DNA of 64,000 nucleotides, taken from contig OX638324.1 of the NCBI GenBank assembly GCA_951812825.1, positions 692,459-756,458 of the forward strand. Direction: 5' to 3'. Under the pieces are notes generated by a model. That model saw only the letters and a list, made by a program, of their open reading frames with translations. It had not been told where the DNA came from and ran no database searches. The position numbers were made by a program, and so were the translations under genes. This document shows, one piece after another, positions 9,420 through 18,868 of this stretch. Every line of letters begins with the position of its first letter. Positions within the stretch are counted from its first letter, which is position 1. The DNA is from an uncultured Dehalococcoidia bacterium. GTDB taxonomy: Bacteria; Chloroflexota; Dehalococcoidia; Lucifugimonadales; GCA-2712585.

Positions 9420-10595
9420 ATGGAAATAAAATTCGGTCTCATCAGCTGCGACAGCCACGCCCAGGAAAACCCCCAAACCTGGACCAGCCGCATGTCAAAG
9501 TCCAAATGGGGCGACCGCATCCCCCGCGTCGTCGAAACCACCGACCCCTCAGCCTCCGTCGCCCCCTTTGAAGGCGAAATCGAGCGCTGGTTTATCGACG
9601 GTAAATTCACCGAGACCCGCGGCACCGTCAACTGCCCCACCGCCATGGGCGATCCCCTCCGCAAGACCTACCCCCAGCGCTGGGAGGAAGTCCCCCCCTT
9701 CGTCTACGACCCCAAAACCCGCCTCGAAGCCCAGGACAAGGACGGCATCGACGCCGAAGTCCTCTTCCCCAACATCGGCGGCCAGTCCGGCGAACTCTTC
9801 GTCCGCTACGACAAAGACTTCGAACTCGCCTGCGTCCAGGCCTACAACGACCACATCAGCGAAGAATGGATCGCCGCCAGCGACCGCTACGTCGGCCTCG
9901 CCATCATTCCCTACAAGTCCGGCATCGACGCCACCGTCGCCGAAATCCGCCGTTCCGTCAAGAACAGACACAAGGGCATCGTCATGCTCGCCGAGCCGAG
10001 CCAGAACGACGACGCACTCCCCCACATCAATGACCGCTTCTGGGACCCCGTCTGGGACGCCTGCCAGGACCTCGACGTCCCCGTCCACTTCCACGCAGGC
10101 GCCGGCATGAGCAAGCTCGCCCTCGACCGCTGGGACGGCTACACCCGCAACCAGCTTCAGGCCATGGGCCCCGCCGCCGGCTTCAGCCTCCAGGCCCAGT
10201 CCATCCCCAACATGCTCCTCTCCGGCACCCTTGAACGCTTCCCCCAACTCAAAATCGTCTGCGCCGAAACCGGCCTCGGCTGGGTCAACTACATCATCGA
10301 AGCCTGCGACCACGAATGGGAACGACGTCACCTCTGGACCGAAGGCCTCGTCAACCGCCCCAGCGACGTTTTTCACCGGCAGATCTTCGTAGACTTCTGG
10401 TACGAGTCCGCCGGCGTTGAACAGCGACACAGCATCGGCATGGAAAACATCATGTGGGAGTCCGACTTCCCCCACTCCACCTCCACATGGCCAGACTCCT
10501 GGACCTTCATCGAACGCACCCTCAAGGACGTCCCCCAGGAAGAACGCTTCCCCCTAATGGCCGGCAACGCCATCCGCATCTACAAAATGTCCTAA
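9420..10595 (+). CDS. Metal-dependent amidohydrolase (PF04909 family)
   Basis: 391-residue TIM-barrel amidohydrolase. Metal-site residues are visible: Asp11 and His13 in CDSHAQE, His residues in PVHFHAG, Glu in CAETGLGW, and the catalytic Asp in WESDFPHS. The family hydrolyses or decarboxylates cyclic or aromatic acids and amides; the substrate is unknown. No signal peptide. It has a close tandem paralogue 230 bases downstream that lacks these residues, which suggests either a heteromeric enzyme or decay of the second copy. The start is supported by AGGAGG. Confidence 0.88.
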   Translation: MEIKFGLISCDSHAQENPQTWTSRMSKSKWGDRIPRVVETTDPSASVAPFEGEIERWFIDGKFTETRGTVNCPTAMGDPLRKTYPQRWEEVPPFVYDPKTRLEAQDKDGIDAEVLFPNIGGQSGELFVRYDKDFELACVQAYNDHISEEWIAASDRYVGLAIIPYKSGIDATVAEIRRSVKNRHKGIVMLAEPSQNDDALPHINDRFWDPVWDACQDLDVPVHFHAGAGMSKLALDRWDGYTRNQLQAMGPAAGFSLQAQSIPNMLLSGTLERFPQLKIVCAETGLGWVNYIIEACDHEWERRHLWTEGLVNRPSDVFHRQIFVDFWYESAGVEQRHSIGMENIMWESDFPHSTSTWPDSWTFIERTLKDVPQEERFPLMAGNAIRIYKMS

Positions 10596-10824
10596 CCCCC
10601 CAAACCGTGAAAATACCAAATCCAATGGCTAGACGTGTAGGGGCGACCGGCTGGTCGCCCTTCTCCCCCCTCCCACATGTCATTCTGAGGAGGCCCCGCG
10701 ACGAAGAATCTCGCCGCAGGAGCCATCCTTCTCCCCGATTCTTCTCCCTTCCCCCTTCAACTACGTAGGGGCGGTTCGCGAACCGCCCTCCCTTTTTCAA
10801 AAAATCCACCCAAAGGAGCCACCC
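10596..10824. repeat. Intergenic repeats between the amidohydrolase paralogues
   Basis: Holds GGGCGACCGGCTGGTCGCCC (10641-10660), the common 'CATTCTGAGGAGGCCCCGCG...GAAGAATCTCGCC' element (about 10678-10716), and the perfect palindrome GGGCGGTTCGCGAACCGCCC (10769-10788). Confidence 0.75.
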
Positions 10825-11955
10825 GTGAACCTGACCCACGGCCTCATCAGCGCCGCCGACCGCGTCCAGGAAACCCCCGAAACCTGGACCGCCTACATCT
10901 CCTCCCAGCAATGGGGCGACAATATCCCCCACCTCGAACAACGTGACGACGGCTCCCAGTTCTGGGTCGTCGCCGATCAAACTCTCGACGACCGCCCCCT
11001 CGCCGAAACCGGCGCCCTCATGCCCGACCGCAACCAGCTCCCCCAACACTGGGACGACGTTCCCCCCGCCGCCTACGACCCCGCCCAACGTCTCCGCGCC
11101 ATGGACGCCGATGGCGTCGACGCCCAGGTCCTATACCCCACCCTCTCCGGCGGCTCCGGCGAAGTCCTTGGCGCAATATCAGATCCCAAACTCCAGCTGG
11201 CCTGCGTCCAGGCCTACAACAACTGGCTCATCGACGCATGGGCGAACCACAGCCCCCGATTCATCCCCCAGTGCCTCGTCCCCATCAACGATCCCAACAC
11301 CGCCGCCACCGAAGCCGCCCGCGCCCTCGAACTCGGCCACCGCGGCGTCATCCTCCCCGGCACCCCATGGGACCTCCAGGACGTCCCCCATATCAACGAC
11401 CCCGCCTGGGACCCCCTCTGGACCGTCTGCCAGGACGCTAACGTCCCCGTCTGTTTTAACTCCGGTGCCACCGAAAAGCTCCGACTCCAGGCCTGGGAAA
11501 ATTTCTCCCCAGTCCTCACCGACGCCATAAACGCCATAACCGGCCCCGTCAGCAGCGTCCCCATCCTCGCCAACCTCCTCTTCTCCCGCATCCTCACCCG
11601 CTTCCCCACCCTTAAATTCGTCCTCTCCGACACCTCCCTCGCCTGGGGCGCCTACCTCGTCGAGACCGCCGACCACCAATTCGAACGTCAACGCCTTCAC
11701 CTCGAAGGCTACGACCTCAAACCCTCCGAACTCTTCCGACGCCAGTGCTACATGACCGGCTGGTACGACCGCGCCGGACTCCAGGTGCGAAGCTACCTCG
11801 GCGTCGAAAACATCCTCTGGCAGACAAACTTCCCCCGCGCCACCTCCACCTGGCCCAACACCCGCCAATACATCCAACGCTCCTTCGCCAACATCCCCAA
11901 ATCCGAACGCGAACAAATCCTAACCACCAACCCCACCACCCTCTACCACCCCTAA
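10825..11955 (+). CDS. Amidohydrolase paralogue lacking metal ligands (probable pseudoenzyme)
   Basis: 376 residues from a GTG start with an AAAGGAG site. It aligns along its length with the preceding amidohydrolase (shared PETWTxxxSxxxWGDxIP, YDPxxRLxAxDxDGxDAxVLxP, and an ENIxWxxxFPxxTSTWP segment). Every ligand position seen in the paralogue is replaced: Asp-x-His becomes Ala-x-Arg (SAADRVQE), HFHAG becomes CFNSG, AETG becomes SDTS, and ESDFPHS becomes QTNFPRA. The frame is intact, so this is not ordinary decay. A regulatory or structural partner of the first enzyme is a plausible inference. Family assignment is sure; activity is doubtful. Confidence 0.85.
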   Translation: MNLTHGLISAADRVQETPETWTAYISSQQWGDNIPHLEQRDDGSQFWVVADQTLDDRPLAETGALMPDRNQLPQHWDDVPPAAYDPAQRLRAMDADGVDAQVLYPTLSGGSGEVLGAISDPKLQLACVQAYNNWLIDAWANHSPRFIPQCLVPINDPNTAATEAARALELGHRGVILPGTPWDLQDVPHINDPAWDPLWTVCQDANVPVCFNSGATEKLRLQAWENFSPVLTDAINAITGPVSSVPILANLLFSRILTRFPTLKFVLSDTSLAWGAYLVETADHQFERQRLHLEGYDLKPSELFRRQCYMTGWYDRAGLQVRSYLGVENILWQTNFPRATSTWPNTRQYIQRSFANIPKSEREQILTTNPTTLYHP

Positions 11956-12045
11956 CAAACCTCCAAACGCACCGTACCTGACCTGAATAGTCCACCGACT
12001 CAAAACATCCAAGCCACCTACGCTATCGATTAGCCAGCGGACTAG

Positions 12046-14262
12046 ATGATTACATTGCAGAACAATCGACTTACTATATTCGGCCTGAAAATCATTGCGA
12101 TAGTTTTGGTTCTTGGTTCCATTGGCTGCCAGGCAGAAGAGGCGACTCCCCCTGAAAGTGTTGCAACCCCCGCTCAGAGAACAGCCACAACGCCAACTCC
12201 AACTTTTGACCCAACGCCTACGCAAAGCTCGGCGATTCCCACACCCCCCGCTCAGAGAACAGCCACAATGCCAACTCCCACAAGACCCCCAATTGATGGA
12301 AGCCTACCCTGCATTGAGTATTTTTCTATCCCAATACCGCCTCATCAAGAAGATTTCCTCCGCTGGACTCCCAACGGCGCCCAGCTCGTTCTAAGCTCCG
12401 GTAATAACCTGAAGATAGTTGCTGTAGATGCCAGCAGGCAACGGACTTTGGCAGACGCGAATCCACTTCCAGGTAGATTCCTGTACAGCTTCTATGCTCA
12501 TGTTTCTCATGATGGTTCCCACATAGTTTATTCCACCTGCCAGTACAGGTCAGAGAGTATCAAGGACCCCTACAACTATTGGGGAGAACAAAAACAGCAC
12601 AACTACGAACTAGCCGTGATCAACGCTGATGGAACAATCCAGGGGCGGCTTACCGATAACGAATTCCTGGACCACTATCCGGTGTGGTCCCCTGATGGAA
12701 AACGCATTGCCTTTCTGCGAAGCACTGAGTCTGACGGTTTCTACAATTCAAGTTCTACCTCTCTATTTACCATGAACGCTGATGGCGCAGAGGAGAGTCT
12801 GGTAACTGATGGAAGGATAGCCTTGTATCCACCGGTGTGGTCACCCGACGGCCAGAGACTGGCCTTCATTGCTAATGAGGAAGAGCGTCTACCCTACACC
12901 AAGGTCCTCCACACCGTAAGCGTTGACGGCACAGAACTGACGCGAATAGGGGGGACTACAACCCTGGGTAGCTGGACTGCCGATAGCGAGGAGGTGACCT
13001 ACGCCGTCATGGAAGACCAGGAGGCGGTCATCTACTCTGCAAAACCTGACGGCACGGATAAGCGGGAGCTATGGAGGAGCGGGCAGGATGAGGAGGTTGA
13101 GGTTGAGGATGGCACGCCGGTAATCCAGGTGTCCTGGTCTCCCGACGGTTCGGAGCTAATGTTCATCTATGACTGGCTCTACGTCATTGAGAAGGGTGGA
13201 GAAGAACCCCAGAGGGTGGTAGAGGTGCATGAGTATCTGGCGCCTCTGGCCGCCTGGTCCCCCGATGGAAGCAAGATAGCCATCTACTACCCCGAAGGAG
13301 ATCTCTTCACTGTAACAAGGGACGGTTCGGACCAGCGCACCCTGGGAAGAGCCACCAAAAACGGGAACTTTATCCTCCATAGACCTCCTCCCACTCCACC
13401 TCCGGTAGACATTGGGGCCTGCTCCGCTGGCGTGGTGGTGCCGCAGCCGGAGGCTAATCCGGAACTGGTACAGGATTGTGAGGTCCTCCTGGGCATGCGC
13501 AACACCCTCGTCCGACATGGGCCACTGATCATCAATTGGAACGAGGAGACCCCCCTGTCAGAATGGGCTGGGGTTGTCATAGCTGGGTCTCCGCCGAGGG
13601 TGCATGAGCTGGAATTGTGGCGGGGTGGCCTGAAGGGGTCCCTTCCTCCAGAAATCGGCCAATTGACAGAATTGCGAGTAATCGATATCAGAGGGGGGTC
13701 AGGAGTCGATGCCAATGAGTTGCAAGGGCCTTTACCCAAAGAGTTAGGCGATCTCACGAATCTAGATAGATTGGTAATAGGGAGGCATGCCCTGAGTGGC
13801 CCCATCCCGCCGGAGTTGGGAAAGCTCAAGAATCTAACCTGGTTAAACCTCTATGGAAACCATCTCAGCGGCAGCATTCCGCCCGAATTGGCCCAGATGG
13901 AGAGCTTGAAAGGCTTATTCCTGACCCTTAACAACCTCCGCGGAAACATACCAGTTGAGTTGGGTCAATTGCAGGAACTAAATTATTTGAGGCTAGACGG
14001 CAACGAATTCAGCGGGAGCATACCGGTGGAGTTGGCAGAACTAGTTCGTTTGCGTACCTTGTATCTGAACGACAACAACTTGGGCGGAGAAATTCCAGTG
14101 GAGCTGGCTCAAATGCAGTCCCTGGATGACCTAAAGCTTGAGGGTAACGATTTTAGTGGCTGCATAGCGAAGGAGTTTACGGAGCTATGGTTGCAAGCCA
14201 GCTGGCTCCCCCGGTGTGAACCGGAGGCAACACCCACCCCGCAGGCAACGCCGACACCATGA
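12046..14262 (+). CDS. Lipoprotein with TolB-like propeller fused to leucine-rich repeats
   Basis: 738 residues. Signal peptide with a lipobox ending at Cys28 (VLGSIGC), then a Thr/Pro linker containing a direct repeat (PAQRTATxPTPT). A PD40/TolB propeller follows (VWSPDGKRIAFL, VWSPDGQRLAFI, SWSPDGSELMFI, AWSPDGSKIAIY). From about residue 490 to 725 there is an LRR block (LKGSLPPEIGQL, LSGPIPPELGKL). It ends in a bare TPTPQATPTP tail, as though a further C-terminal domain had been lost or never existed. It should sit on the outer face of the membrane. Composition is much less C-biased than the flanking enzymes, which suggests an inserted module. Confidence 0.8.
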   Translation: MITLQNNRLTIFGLKIIAIVLVLGSIGCQAEEATPPESVATPAQRTATTPTPTFDPTPTQSSAIPTPPAQRTATMPTPTRPPIDGSLPCIEYFSIPIPPHQEDFLRWTPNGAQLVLSSGNNLKIVAVDASRQRTLADANPLPGRFLYSFYAHVSHDGSHIVYSTCQYRSESIKDPYNYWGEQKQHNYELAVINADGTIQGRLTDNEFLDHYPVWSPDGKRIAFLRSTESDGFYNSSSTSLFTMNADGAEESLVTDGRIALYPPVWSPDGQRLAFIANEEERLPYTKVLHTVSVDGTELTRIGGTTTLGSWTADSEEVTYAVMEDQEAVIYSAKPDGTDKRELWRSGQDEEVEVEDGTPVIQVSWSPDGSELMFIYDWLYVIEKGGEEPQRVVEVHEYLAPLAAWSPDGSKIAIYYPEGDLFTVTRDGSDQRTLGRATKNGNFILHRPPPTPPPVDIGACSAGVVVPQPEANPELVQDCEVLLGMRNTLVRHGPLIINWNEETPLSEWAGVVIAGSPPRVHELELWRGGLKGSLPPEIGQLTELRVIDIRGGSGVDANELQGPLPKELGDLTNLDRLVIGRHALSGPIPPELGKLKNLTWLNLYGNHLSGSIPPELAQMESLKGLFLTLNNLRGNIPVELGQLQELNYLRLDGNEFSGSIPVELAELVRLRTLYLNDNNLGGEIPVELAQMQSLDDLKLEGNDFSGCIAKEFTELWLQASWLPRCEPEATPTPQATPTP

Positions 14263-14292
14263 GTACGAAGGACTTTACACAAAAAGTCGTTC

Positions 14293-14342
14293 ACCGGCGT
14301 CGAAACCATCCTCTGGTAGACCAGATTCTCCCTCCCCCACTC
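14293..14342 (+). pseudogene. Fossil fragment of a third amidohydrolase copy
   Basis: About 50 bases resemble the 3' part of the second amidohydrolase (near 11806-11855). They would encode GVETILW, a stop (TAG for the CAG of the paralogue), then diverged sequence. The first 24 bases match with two differences. It lies just after the TolB-LRR lipoprotein gene, so that gene may have been inserted within an older amidohydrolase array. Confidence 0.5.
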
Positions 14343-14355
14343 CCCAAAATTCCTC

Positions 14356-14361
14356 TATAAT
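14356..14361 (+). promoter_or_regulatory. Putative -10 box (TATAAT)
   Basis: Perfect TATAAT 31 bases before the ATG of the ThDP enzyme gene. No good -35 is seen at the expected spacing. Confidence 0.4.
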
Positions 14362-14391
14362 CACCCCCATCCTAAACCCCAGGAGCCTCCC

Positions 14392-16029
14392 ATGCCCCTC
14401 ATGACCGGCGGCAAAGCCGTTGTCGAATGCCTCAAGGCCCACAACGTCGATACCATCTTCGGCATCATCTCCACCCACACCATGTACATCTACGACGCCC
14501 TCTACCATGAGCAGGCCAACATCCGATTCATCGGCGGCCGCCACGAACACGCCCTCGGCTTCATGGCCGACGGCTACTCCCGCGTCACCGGCAAGCCCGG
14601 CATCATGTTTACCAGCGGCGGCCCCGGAGCCGCAGACAGCATGGGCTCCATGGGCGAGGCCTACCACGCCTCATCCAAGGTCCTCCAGGTCACCGCCAAC
14701 GCCGAACAGGGCCTCATCGACTCCGGCAAAGGCGCCATCCACGAAGCAAAAGACCAGCTCGGCATGTTCCGCTCCGTCACCGGCTGGAACGCCCTCATCA
14801 ACGACCTCGAAGCCATGCCCGACTACTTCCTCGAAGCCTTTCAGCGCTTCGAATCCGGTCGCCCCCGGCCCGTCGAGCTCGAAGTCCCCACAGACCTCTT
14901 CGCCAAGGAAGCCGATGTCGAAGTTATCCCGCCCCGCGACGCAGCCGCTCCGACCCCCGACCCAGCCGCCATCGAAAAAGCCGCCAACGCCCTCAAGAAC
15001 GCCCGACGCCCAATAATCTGGGTCGGACGCGGCGTCATGCTCGCCGACGCCACCGACGAACTACGTCAGCTTGCCGAAACCCTCGGCGCCCCCGTCACCT
15101 GCGCCACCACCGGCAAAGGCGCCTTCCCCGACGACCACCCCCTCGGCCTCGGCGTCGGCGAATTCGGCGGCATCCGCGGCGACAGCCCCCTCGGCGACTT
15201 CCTAGACAAGGCCGACCTGCTCCTCATCATCGGCTCCACCATGGCCTACCACCGCACCATCCAGCAGGGCCTCACCCTCCCCGACAACATCATCCAGATA
15301 GACGCAGACCCCGCAGAAATCGGCAAGAACTACCCCGCCTCCATCGGCGTAACCGCCGACGCCAAAGTCGCTCTCAAGCAGATAATCTCCCTCCTCGATT
15401 CCAAACCCGTCTCCACCAACCCCGGCTACGCCCAAGAAATCGCCGATCTCAAAGAAGGCATCTACCGCAGCTTGGTGGAACAATACCCCAACGAAACAAG
15501 GACCCTGGAAGGAATCCGCAGCGTCCTCGACCGCGACGCCATCGTTGTCGGCGACGCTACCGTCCCCAACTACCGCGCCTCCCGCTGCATGCCCTTCTAC
15601 GAACCCAACACCTACATAGGCCCCAACTCCTGGGCCGGCCTCGGCTTCGGCTTCCCCGCAGGCCTCGGTGCAAAAGTCGGCGCGCCAAACAAGCAGGTCG
15701 TCGTCATAACCGGCGACGGCGGCTTCCAGTACAACATCCAGGAAATCGGCACCGCCCTCCAATACGGCATCAGCCCCGTTGTCCTCATCTTCAACGACAA
15801 CGCCTGGGGCGTCCTCAAGGGCGTTCAACGCGACACATTCAACGGACGCTACATCGGCACCGACCTGCGCAACCCCGACTTCGTCAAGCTCGCCGAAGCC
15901 TACGGCGCCCCCGCCACCCGCGTCCACAACCTCAACGAACTAACCACCACCCTCGCCGAAGCCCTCGCCTCCGACACCATCCACCTCATCGAAGTCGCCA
16001 CCCCAAACGGCTTCCCCGCCTTCCGCTAA
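14392..16029 (+). CDS. Thiamine-diphosphate-dependent enzyme, acetolactate synthase-like
   Basis: 545 residues with the three-domain layout of the ThDP decarboxylase/acetolactate synthase superfamily. The N-terminal Pyr domain carries the catalytic Glu in GGRHEHALGFMADGYSR. A central domain begins near residue 185 (ARRPIIWVGRGV). The C-terminal PP domain has the Mg/ThDP motif GDGGFQYN...FNDNAWG. It is cytoplasmic and the length is normal. The start has an AGGAG site and a TATAAT box upstream. The substrate (pyruvate-like 2-oxoacid or oxalyl-type) is not determined; no IlvH-like small subunit is nearby, which argues against a housekeeping acetolactate synthase. Confidence 0.88.
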   Translation: MPLMTGGKAVVECLKAHNVDTIFGIISTHTMYIYDALYHEQANIRFIGGRHEHALGFMADGYSRVTGKPGIMFTSGGPGAADSMGSMGEAYHASSKVLQVTANAEQGLIDSGKGAIHEAKDQLGMFRSVTGWNALINDLEAMPDYFLEAFQRFESGRPRPVELEVPTDLFAKEADVEVIPPRDAAAPTPDPAAIEKAANALKNARRPIIWVGRGVMLADATDELRQLAETLGAPVTCATTGKGAFPDDHPLGLGVGEFGGIRGDSPLGDFLDKADLLLIIGSTMAYHRTIQQGLTLPDNIIQIDADPAEIGKNYPASIGVTADAKVALKQIISLLDSKPVSTNPGYAQEIADLKEGIYRSLVEQYPNETRTLEGIRSVLDRDAIVVGDATVPNYRASRCMPFYEPNTYIGPNSWAGLGFGFPAGLGAKVGAPNKQVVVITGDGGFQYNIQEIGTALQYGISPVVLIFNDNAWGVLKGVQRDTFNGRYIGTDLRNPDFVKLAEAYGAPATRVHNLNELTTTLAEALASDTIHLIEVATPNGFPAFR

Positions 16030-16393
16030 CCCCCTTCCCTCAAGTCCCCCTCAAACCACATGTCATTCCGAGCGCAGCGAAGCGTATCCGAGGAATCTCG
16101 CCCCAGGTTGACGCTCAACCCTACCCGTGCCCTCCCGAACGCGGGGGCCCACTCTTTCTTCCCTCTCCACCCACATGTCACCCTGAGCGCAGCGCAGCGG
16201 AGCCGAAGGGTCTCGCCACCGGACCACGCCCTCCCCCTCCCACTCTTGTTCCTGCGAAGGCAGGAACCCAGCCCTCAACCCGCGCCCATCCCTCCCTCCA
16301 GACCACCCAACTTCCCACACCCCACTTGCTCCCGCGAAGGCGTGAGCCCATCTCCCTATACCTTCGCTCCTTCTTATCTAGCACCCCACCCCC
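16030..16393. repeat. Convergent intergenic region filled with repeats
   Basis: 364 bases between convergent genes. Copies seen: 'TGTCATTCCGAGCGCAGCGA...GAGGAATCTCGCCC' (16061-16103), 'CACCCTGAGCGCAGCGCAGC...GAAGGGTCTCGCC' (about 16179-16217), 'TTGTTCCTGCGAAGGCAGGA' (about 16246-16270), and a diverged copy 'CTCCCGCGAAGGCGTGAGCCC' (about 16329-16350). No gene was recognised. Confidence 0.75.
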
Positions 16394-17431
16394 CTACAAC
16401 GGCAACCCCACCGCCCGTCCTCCCTGAGCGCTCCGCGACACCGCCTCCGTGAACTCCATATACCGCACCCCGTCTTCGAACGACGTGTGCGTCACCTTCT
16501 CCAACCCCAGAATCGCGTTCACAAACTCCTCCTCCACCCGCCAACCCCCCTCCTTCTCCGGCTCAATCTCAATCTCCCGCATCCCCTCGTCGACGCGACG
16601 TCCTCCCATCAGCTTCCCCGCCCCCATGTCCAGGTGCAGCGTCCCCTCGCTCCCGAACAGCCACACCTGCGATGGCGGCGCGTGCCCCGTCACCGAGCTG
16701 AACCTCAGCCGCGCCTGCGCCCCGCACGCCATACGGCACAACACCTCCACGTGGTCCGGCACCGTCACCCCCTTCAACCACCCATTCTCATCCCGACGCT
16801 GACGCACGTTCACCGTCGACATCGCCTGCACCGCCGTCGCTGGCCCTATCCAACGCATCAACGTCTCGTACCAGATTCCCATGTTCATAATGTTGTACCC
16901 GCTCAAGTCCCTGTCCTGCCGCCAGTGCATCGGACTGTCCCAGTCCACGAACTCCCCGCCATGACCCTGCAGGTCCACCGCCAGAATCTCCCCAAGGAAT
17001 CCGCTCGCAATCAGGTCCAGAATCGTCCTGTCGAACTTCAACGTCATCGGTGCCGGCACAATCTGCGTTACTAGCTGCGGGCTCGCCACCGACGCCGAAA
17101 GCATGTCGTGGGCCTCCTCCGCCGTCATCGCCATCCGCGCCTCCGTCAGTACGTGCTTCCCCTCGTCCAGCGCCGCCAGCGTCACCGGGGAGTGCAGGTA
17201 CGGCCACGTCCCAATGCAGATAGCGTCCGTATCGTCCGCCTCCACCAGCTCTTCCCAGTCCTCGTACACCACCGGAATGCCGAACTCCTCCGCCACCCGC
17301 TCGCTCGATTCTCTGCTCCGGTTGCACACGCTCACCACCTCCACCCCCGGCAGCGCCTTAAACCCCGGAATGTGGTGACGACGCGTGTTCGCCCCCGCAC
17401 CTACGATCCCTATCCGAATCGGTTCATCCAT
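16394..17431 (-). CDS. Gfo/Idh/MocA family NAD(P)-dependent oxidoreductase
   Basis: 345 residues. The N-terminal Rossmann fold has IGIVGAGANTRRHHIPGF, and AICIGTWPYLHSPVTLAALDEGKHV is at the family's usual position. The conserved EKP that follows in most members is replaced by TEARMA. The C-terminal GFO_IDH_MocA_C-like domain includes FSSVTGHAPPSQVWLFGSEG. The start codon overlaps the stop of the upstream aminotransferase by one base (TGATG), so the two are coupled. The family oxidises sugars, inositols or other polyols. The altered EKP lysine makes the reaction uncertain. Confidence 0.85.
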   Translation of the reverse strand: MDEPIRIGIVGAGANTRRHHIPGFKALPGVEVVSVCNRSRESSERVAEEFGIPVVYEDWEELVEADDTDAICIGTWPYLHSPVTLAALDEGKHVLTEARMAMTAEEAHDMLSASVASPQLVTQIVPAPMTLKFDRTILDLIASGFLGEILAVDLQGHGGEFVDWDSPMHWRQDRDLSGYNIMNMGIWYETLMRWIGPATAVQAMSTVNVRQRRDENGWLKGVTVPDHVEVLCRMACGAQARLRFSSVTGHAPPSQVWLFGSEGTLHLDMGAGKLMGGRRVDEGMREIEIEPEKEGGWRVEEEFVNAILGLEKVTHTSFEDGVRYMEFTEAVSRSAQGGRAVGLPL

Positions 17432-18825
17432 CAGTAGCCAAGCTCCTTCTCGATGTAGCTGATGCCGTCGCTCACGATGTCTGCAATTTCGTCCACCTCC
17501 GCCGCCGAAAGCGTCAGCGCCGGCGTCAGGTTCAGATACGGCACCGTCCGCGTCAGCAGACCGTTCTCCGCCAGCCGCGCCGACAGCTTGTCCCCCGCTC
17601 CCGGCACGGACGAAAGCGACTCCTTCGTAGCCTTGTCCTTCACCAACTCAATGGCGCACATCAGCCCCAGACCCCGCACGTCGCCGACAATGGGCGATTC
17701 CTTCAGCGCCGTCAACCGGTCCAACAACCGCTGACCCATCACCGCCGAATTCTCCACCAGTCCTTCCCGCTCGATGATCTCCATGTTGACCAGCGCCGCC
17801 GCCGCTCCCGCCGGGTGCCCACTGTACGTGTAACCGTGCCTGAACGTCACATCTCCCTCTCCCACAAACGCGTCCGCCACCTGGTCCCTCGCGATGCACG
17901 CCCCCACCGCCTGGTAACCGCTCGTAATCCCCTTCGCCAGCGTCATGATGTCCGGCTGCACACCGAAGTGCTCGATGGCGAACATCTTACCCGTTCGCCC
18001 GAATCCGTTGATTACCTCGTCCGCAATCAGCAGCACCCCGTGACGGTCGCAGATCTCCCGCAGCATCGGCCAGTACTCCGGCCCCGGAATCGCCACCCCG
18101 GACGAAACTGAAACCGGCTCTGCAATCACCGCCGCCACCGTCTCCGCCCCCTCCTCTAGGATGATATCCTCCACCGCCTGTGCGCACCTGATGTTGCATT
18201 CCGACGCTGTCTCTCCTTCCAACGCGCACCGATACGGATACGGCTGCGGCGCAACTCTCACTATCGGCAGCATCGGCTGGAAGATGTCCCGATTCACCCA
18301 CGGCGCCTGGTTCACCGCCAGTGCCCCCAGGCTTACCCCGTGGTACGACCCTTGACGCGAAATGAACTTGATCCGCTCCTTGTCTCCTCGGTTGAAGTGG
18401 TACTGACGCGCCATCTTCATCGCCGTCTCCACCGAGTCCGACCCCCCGCTCGTGAAAAACACCCGGTTCAGGTCCCCAGGCGCCAGCGACGCCAGCTTCT
18501 CCGCCGCCTTGATCGCCGGAATCGTCCCATACGAGAAAGTGTTGGCATAGTGCAGGGTAGCCAGCTGGTCACGAACTGCGTCGGCAATCTCCTCCCGTCC
18601 GTACCCCACGTTCACCAGCGCCAGCCCCGCGAACCCATCGTAATACTCCCGCCCCTCAAAATCGGTTATCTTCGCTCCCTGGCCCGACCTCATAATCTGA
18701 AGGCCACCCTCTTTCGCCACGTCATTCAACTGCTGCATCGGGAACCACAAATTCGAAAGCGCAGCCTCCCGCAAGCCGTCAAAAGTCTCCGTCTCCAACC
18801 AACCGTCCAACCCTTTATAACTCAT
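17431..18825 (-). CDS. Class III PLP-dependent aminotransferase
   Basis: 464 residues. PLP-binding motifs are present: [20 protein letters not shown] (phosphate cup), the ring-stacking [19 protein letters not shown], and the Schiff-base lysine in [11 protein letters not shown]. Class III enzymes transfer omega-amino groups from amino acids, polyamines or beta-alanine-like donors. The ATG is preceded by GGGAGGG. It is the middle gene of an amidase-aminotransferase-Gfo/Idh operon; a pathway of amide hydrolysis, transamination and oxidation is an inference from this order. Confidence 0.92.
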   Translation of the reverse strand: MSYKGLDGWLETETFDGLREAALSNLWFPMQQLNDVAKEGGLQIMRSGQGAKITDFEGREYYDGFAGLALVNVGYGREEIADAVRDQLATLHYANTFSYGTIPAIKAAEKLASLAPGDLNRVFFTSGGSDSVETAMKMARQYHFNRGDKERIKFISRQGSYHGVSLGALAVNQAPWVNRDIFQPMLPIVRVAPQPYPYRCALEGETASECNIRCAQAVEDIILEEGAETVAAVIAEPVSVSSGVAIPGPEYWPMLREICDRHGVLLIADEVINGFGRTGKMFAIEHFGVQPDIMTLAKGITSGYQAVGACIARDQVADAFVGEGDVTFRHGYTYSGHPAGAAAALVNMEIIEREGLVENSAVMGQRLLDRLTALKESPIVGDVRGLGLMCAIELVKDKATKESLSSVPGAGDKLSARLAENGLLTRTVPYLNLTPALTLSAAEVDEIADIVSDGISYIEKELGY

Positions 18826-18868
18826 GCCAACCCTCCCAAATGAACATCAGTAGATTCCGAAAAGGCTA

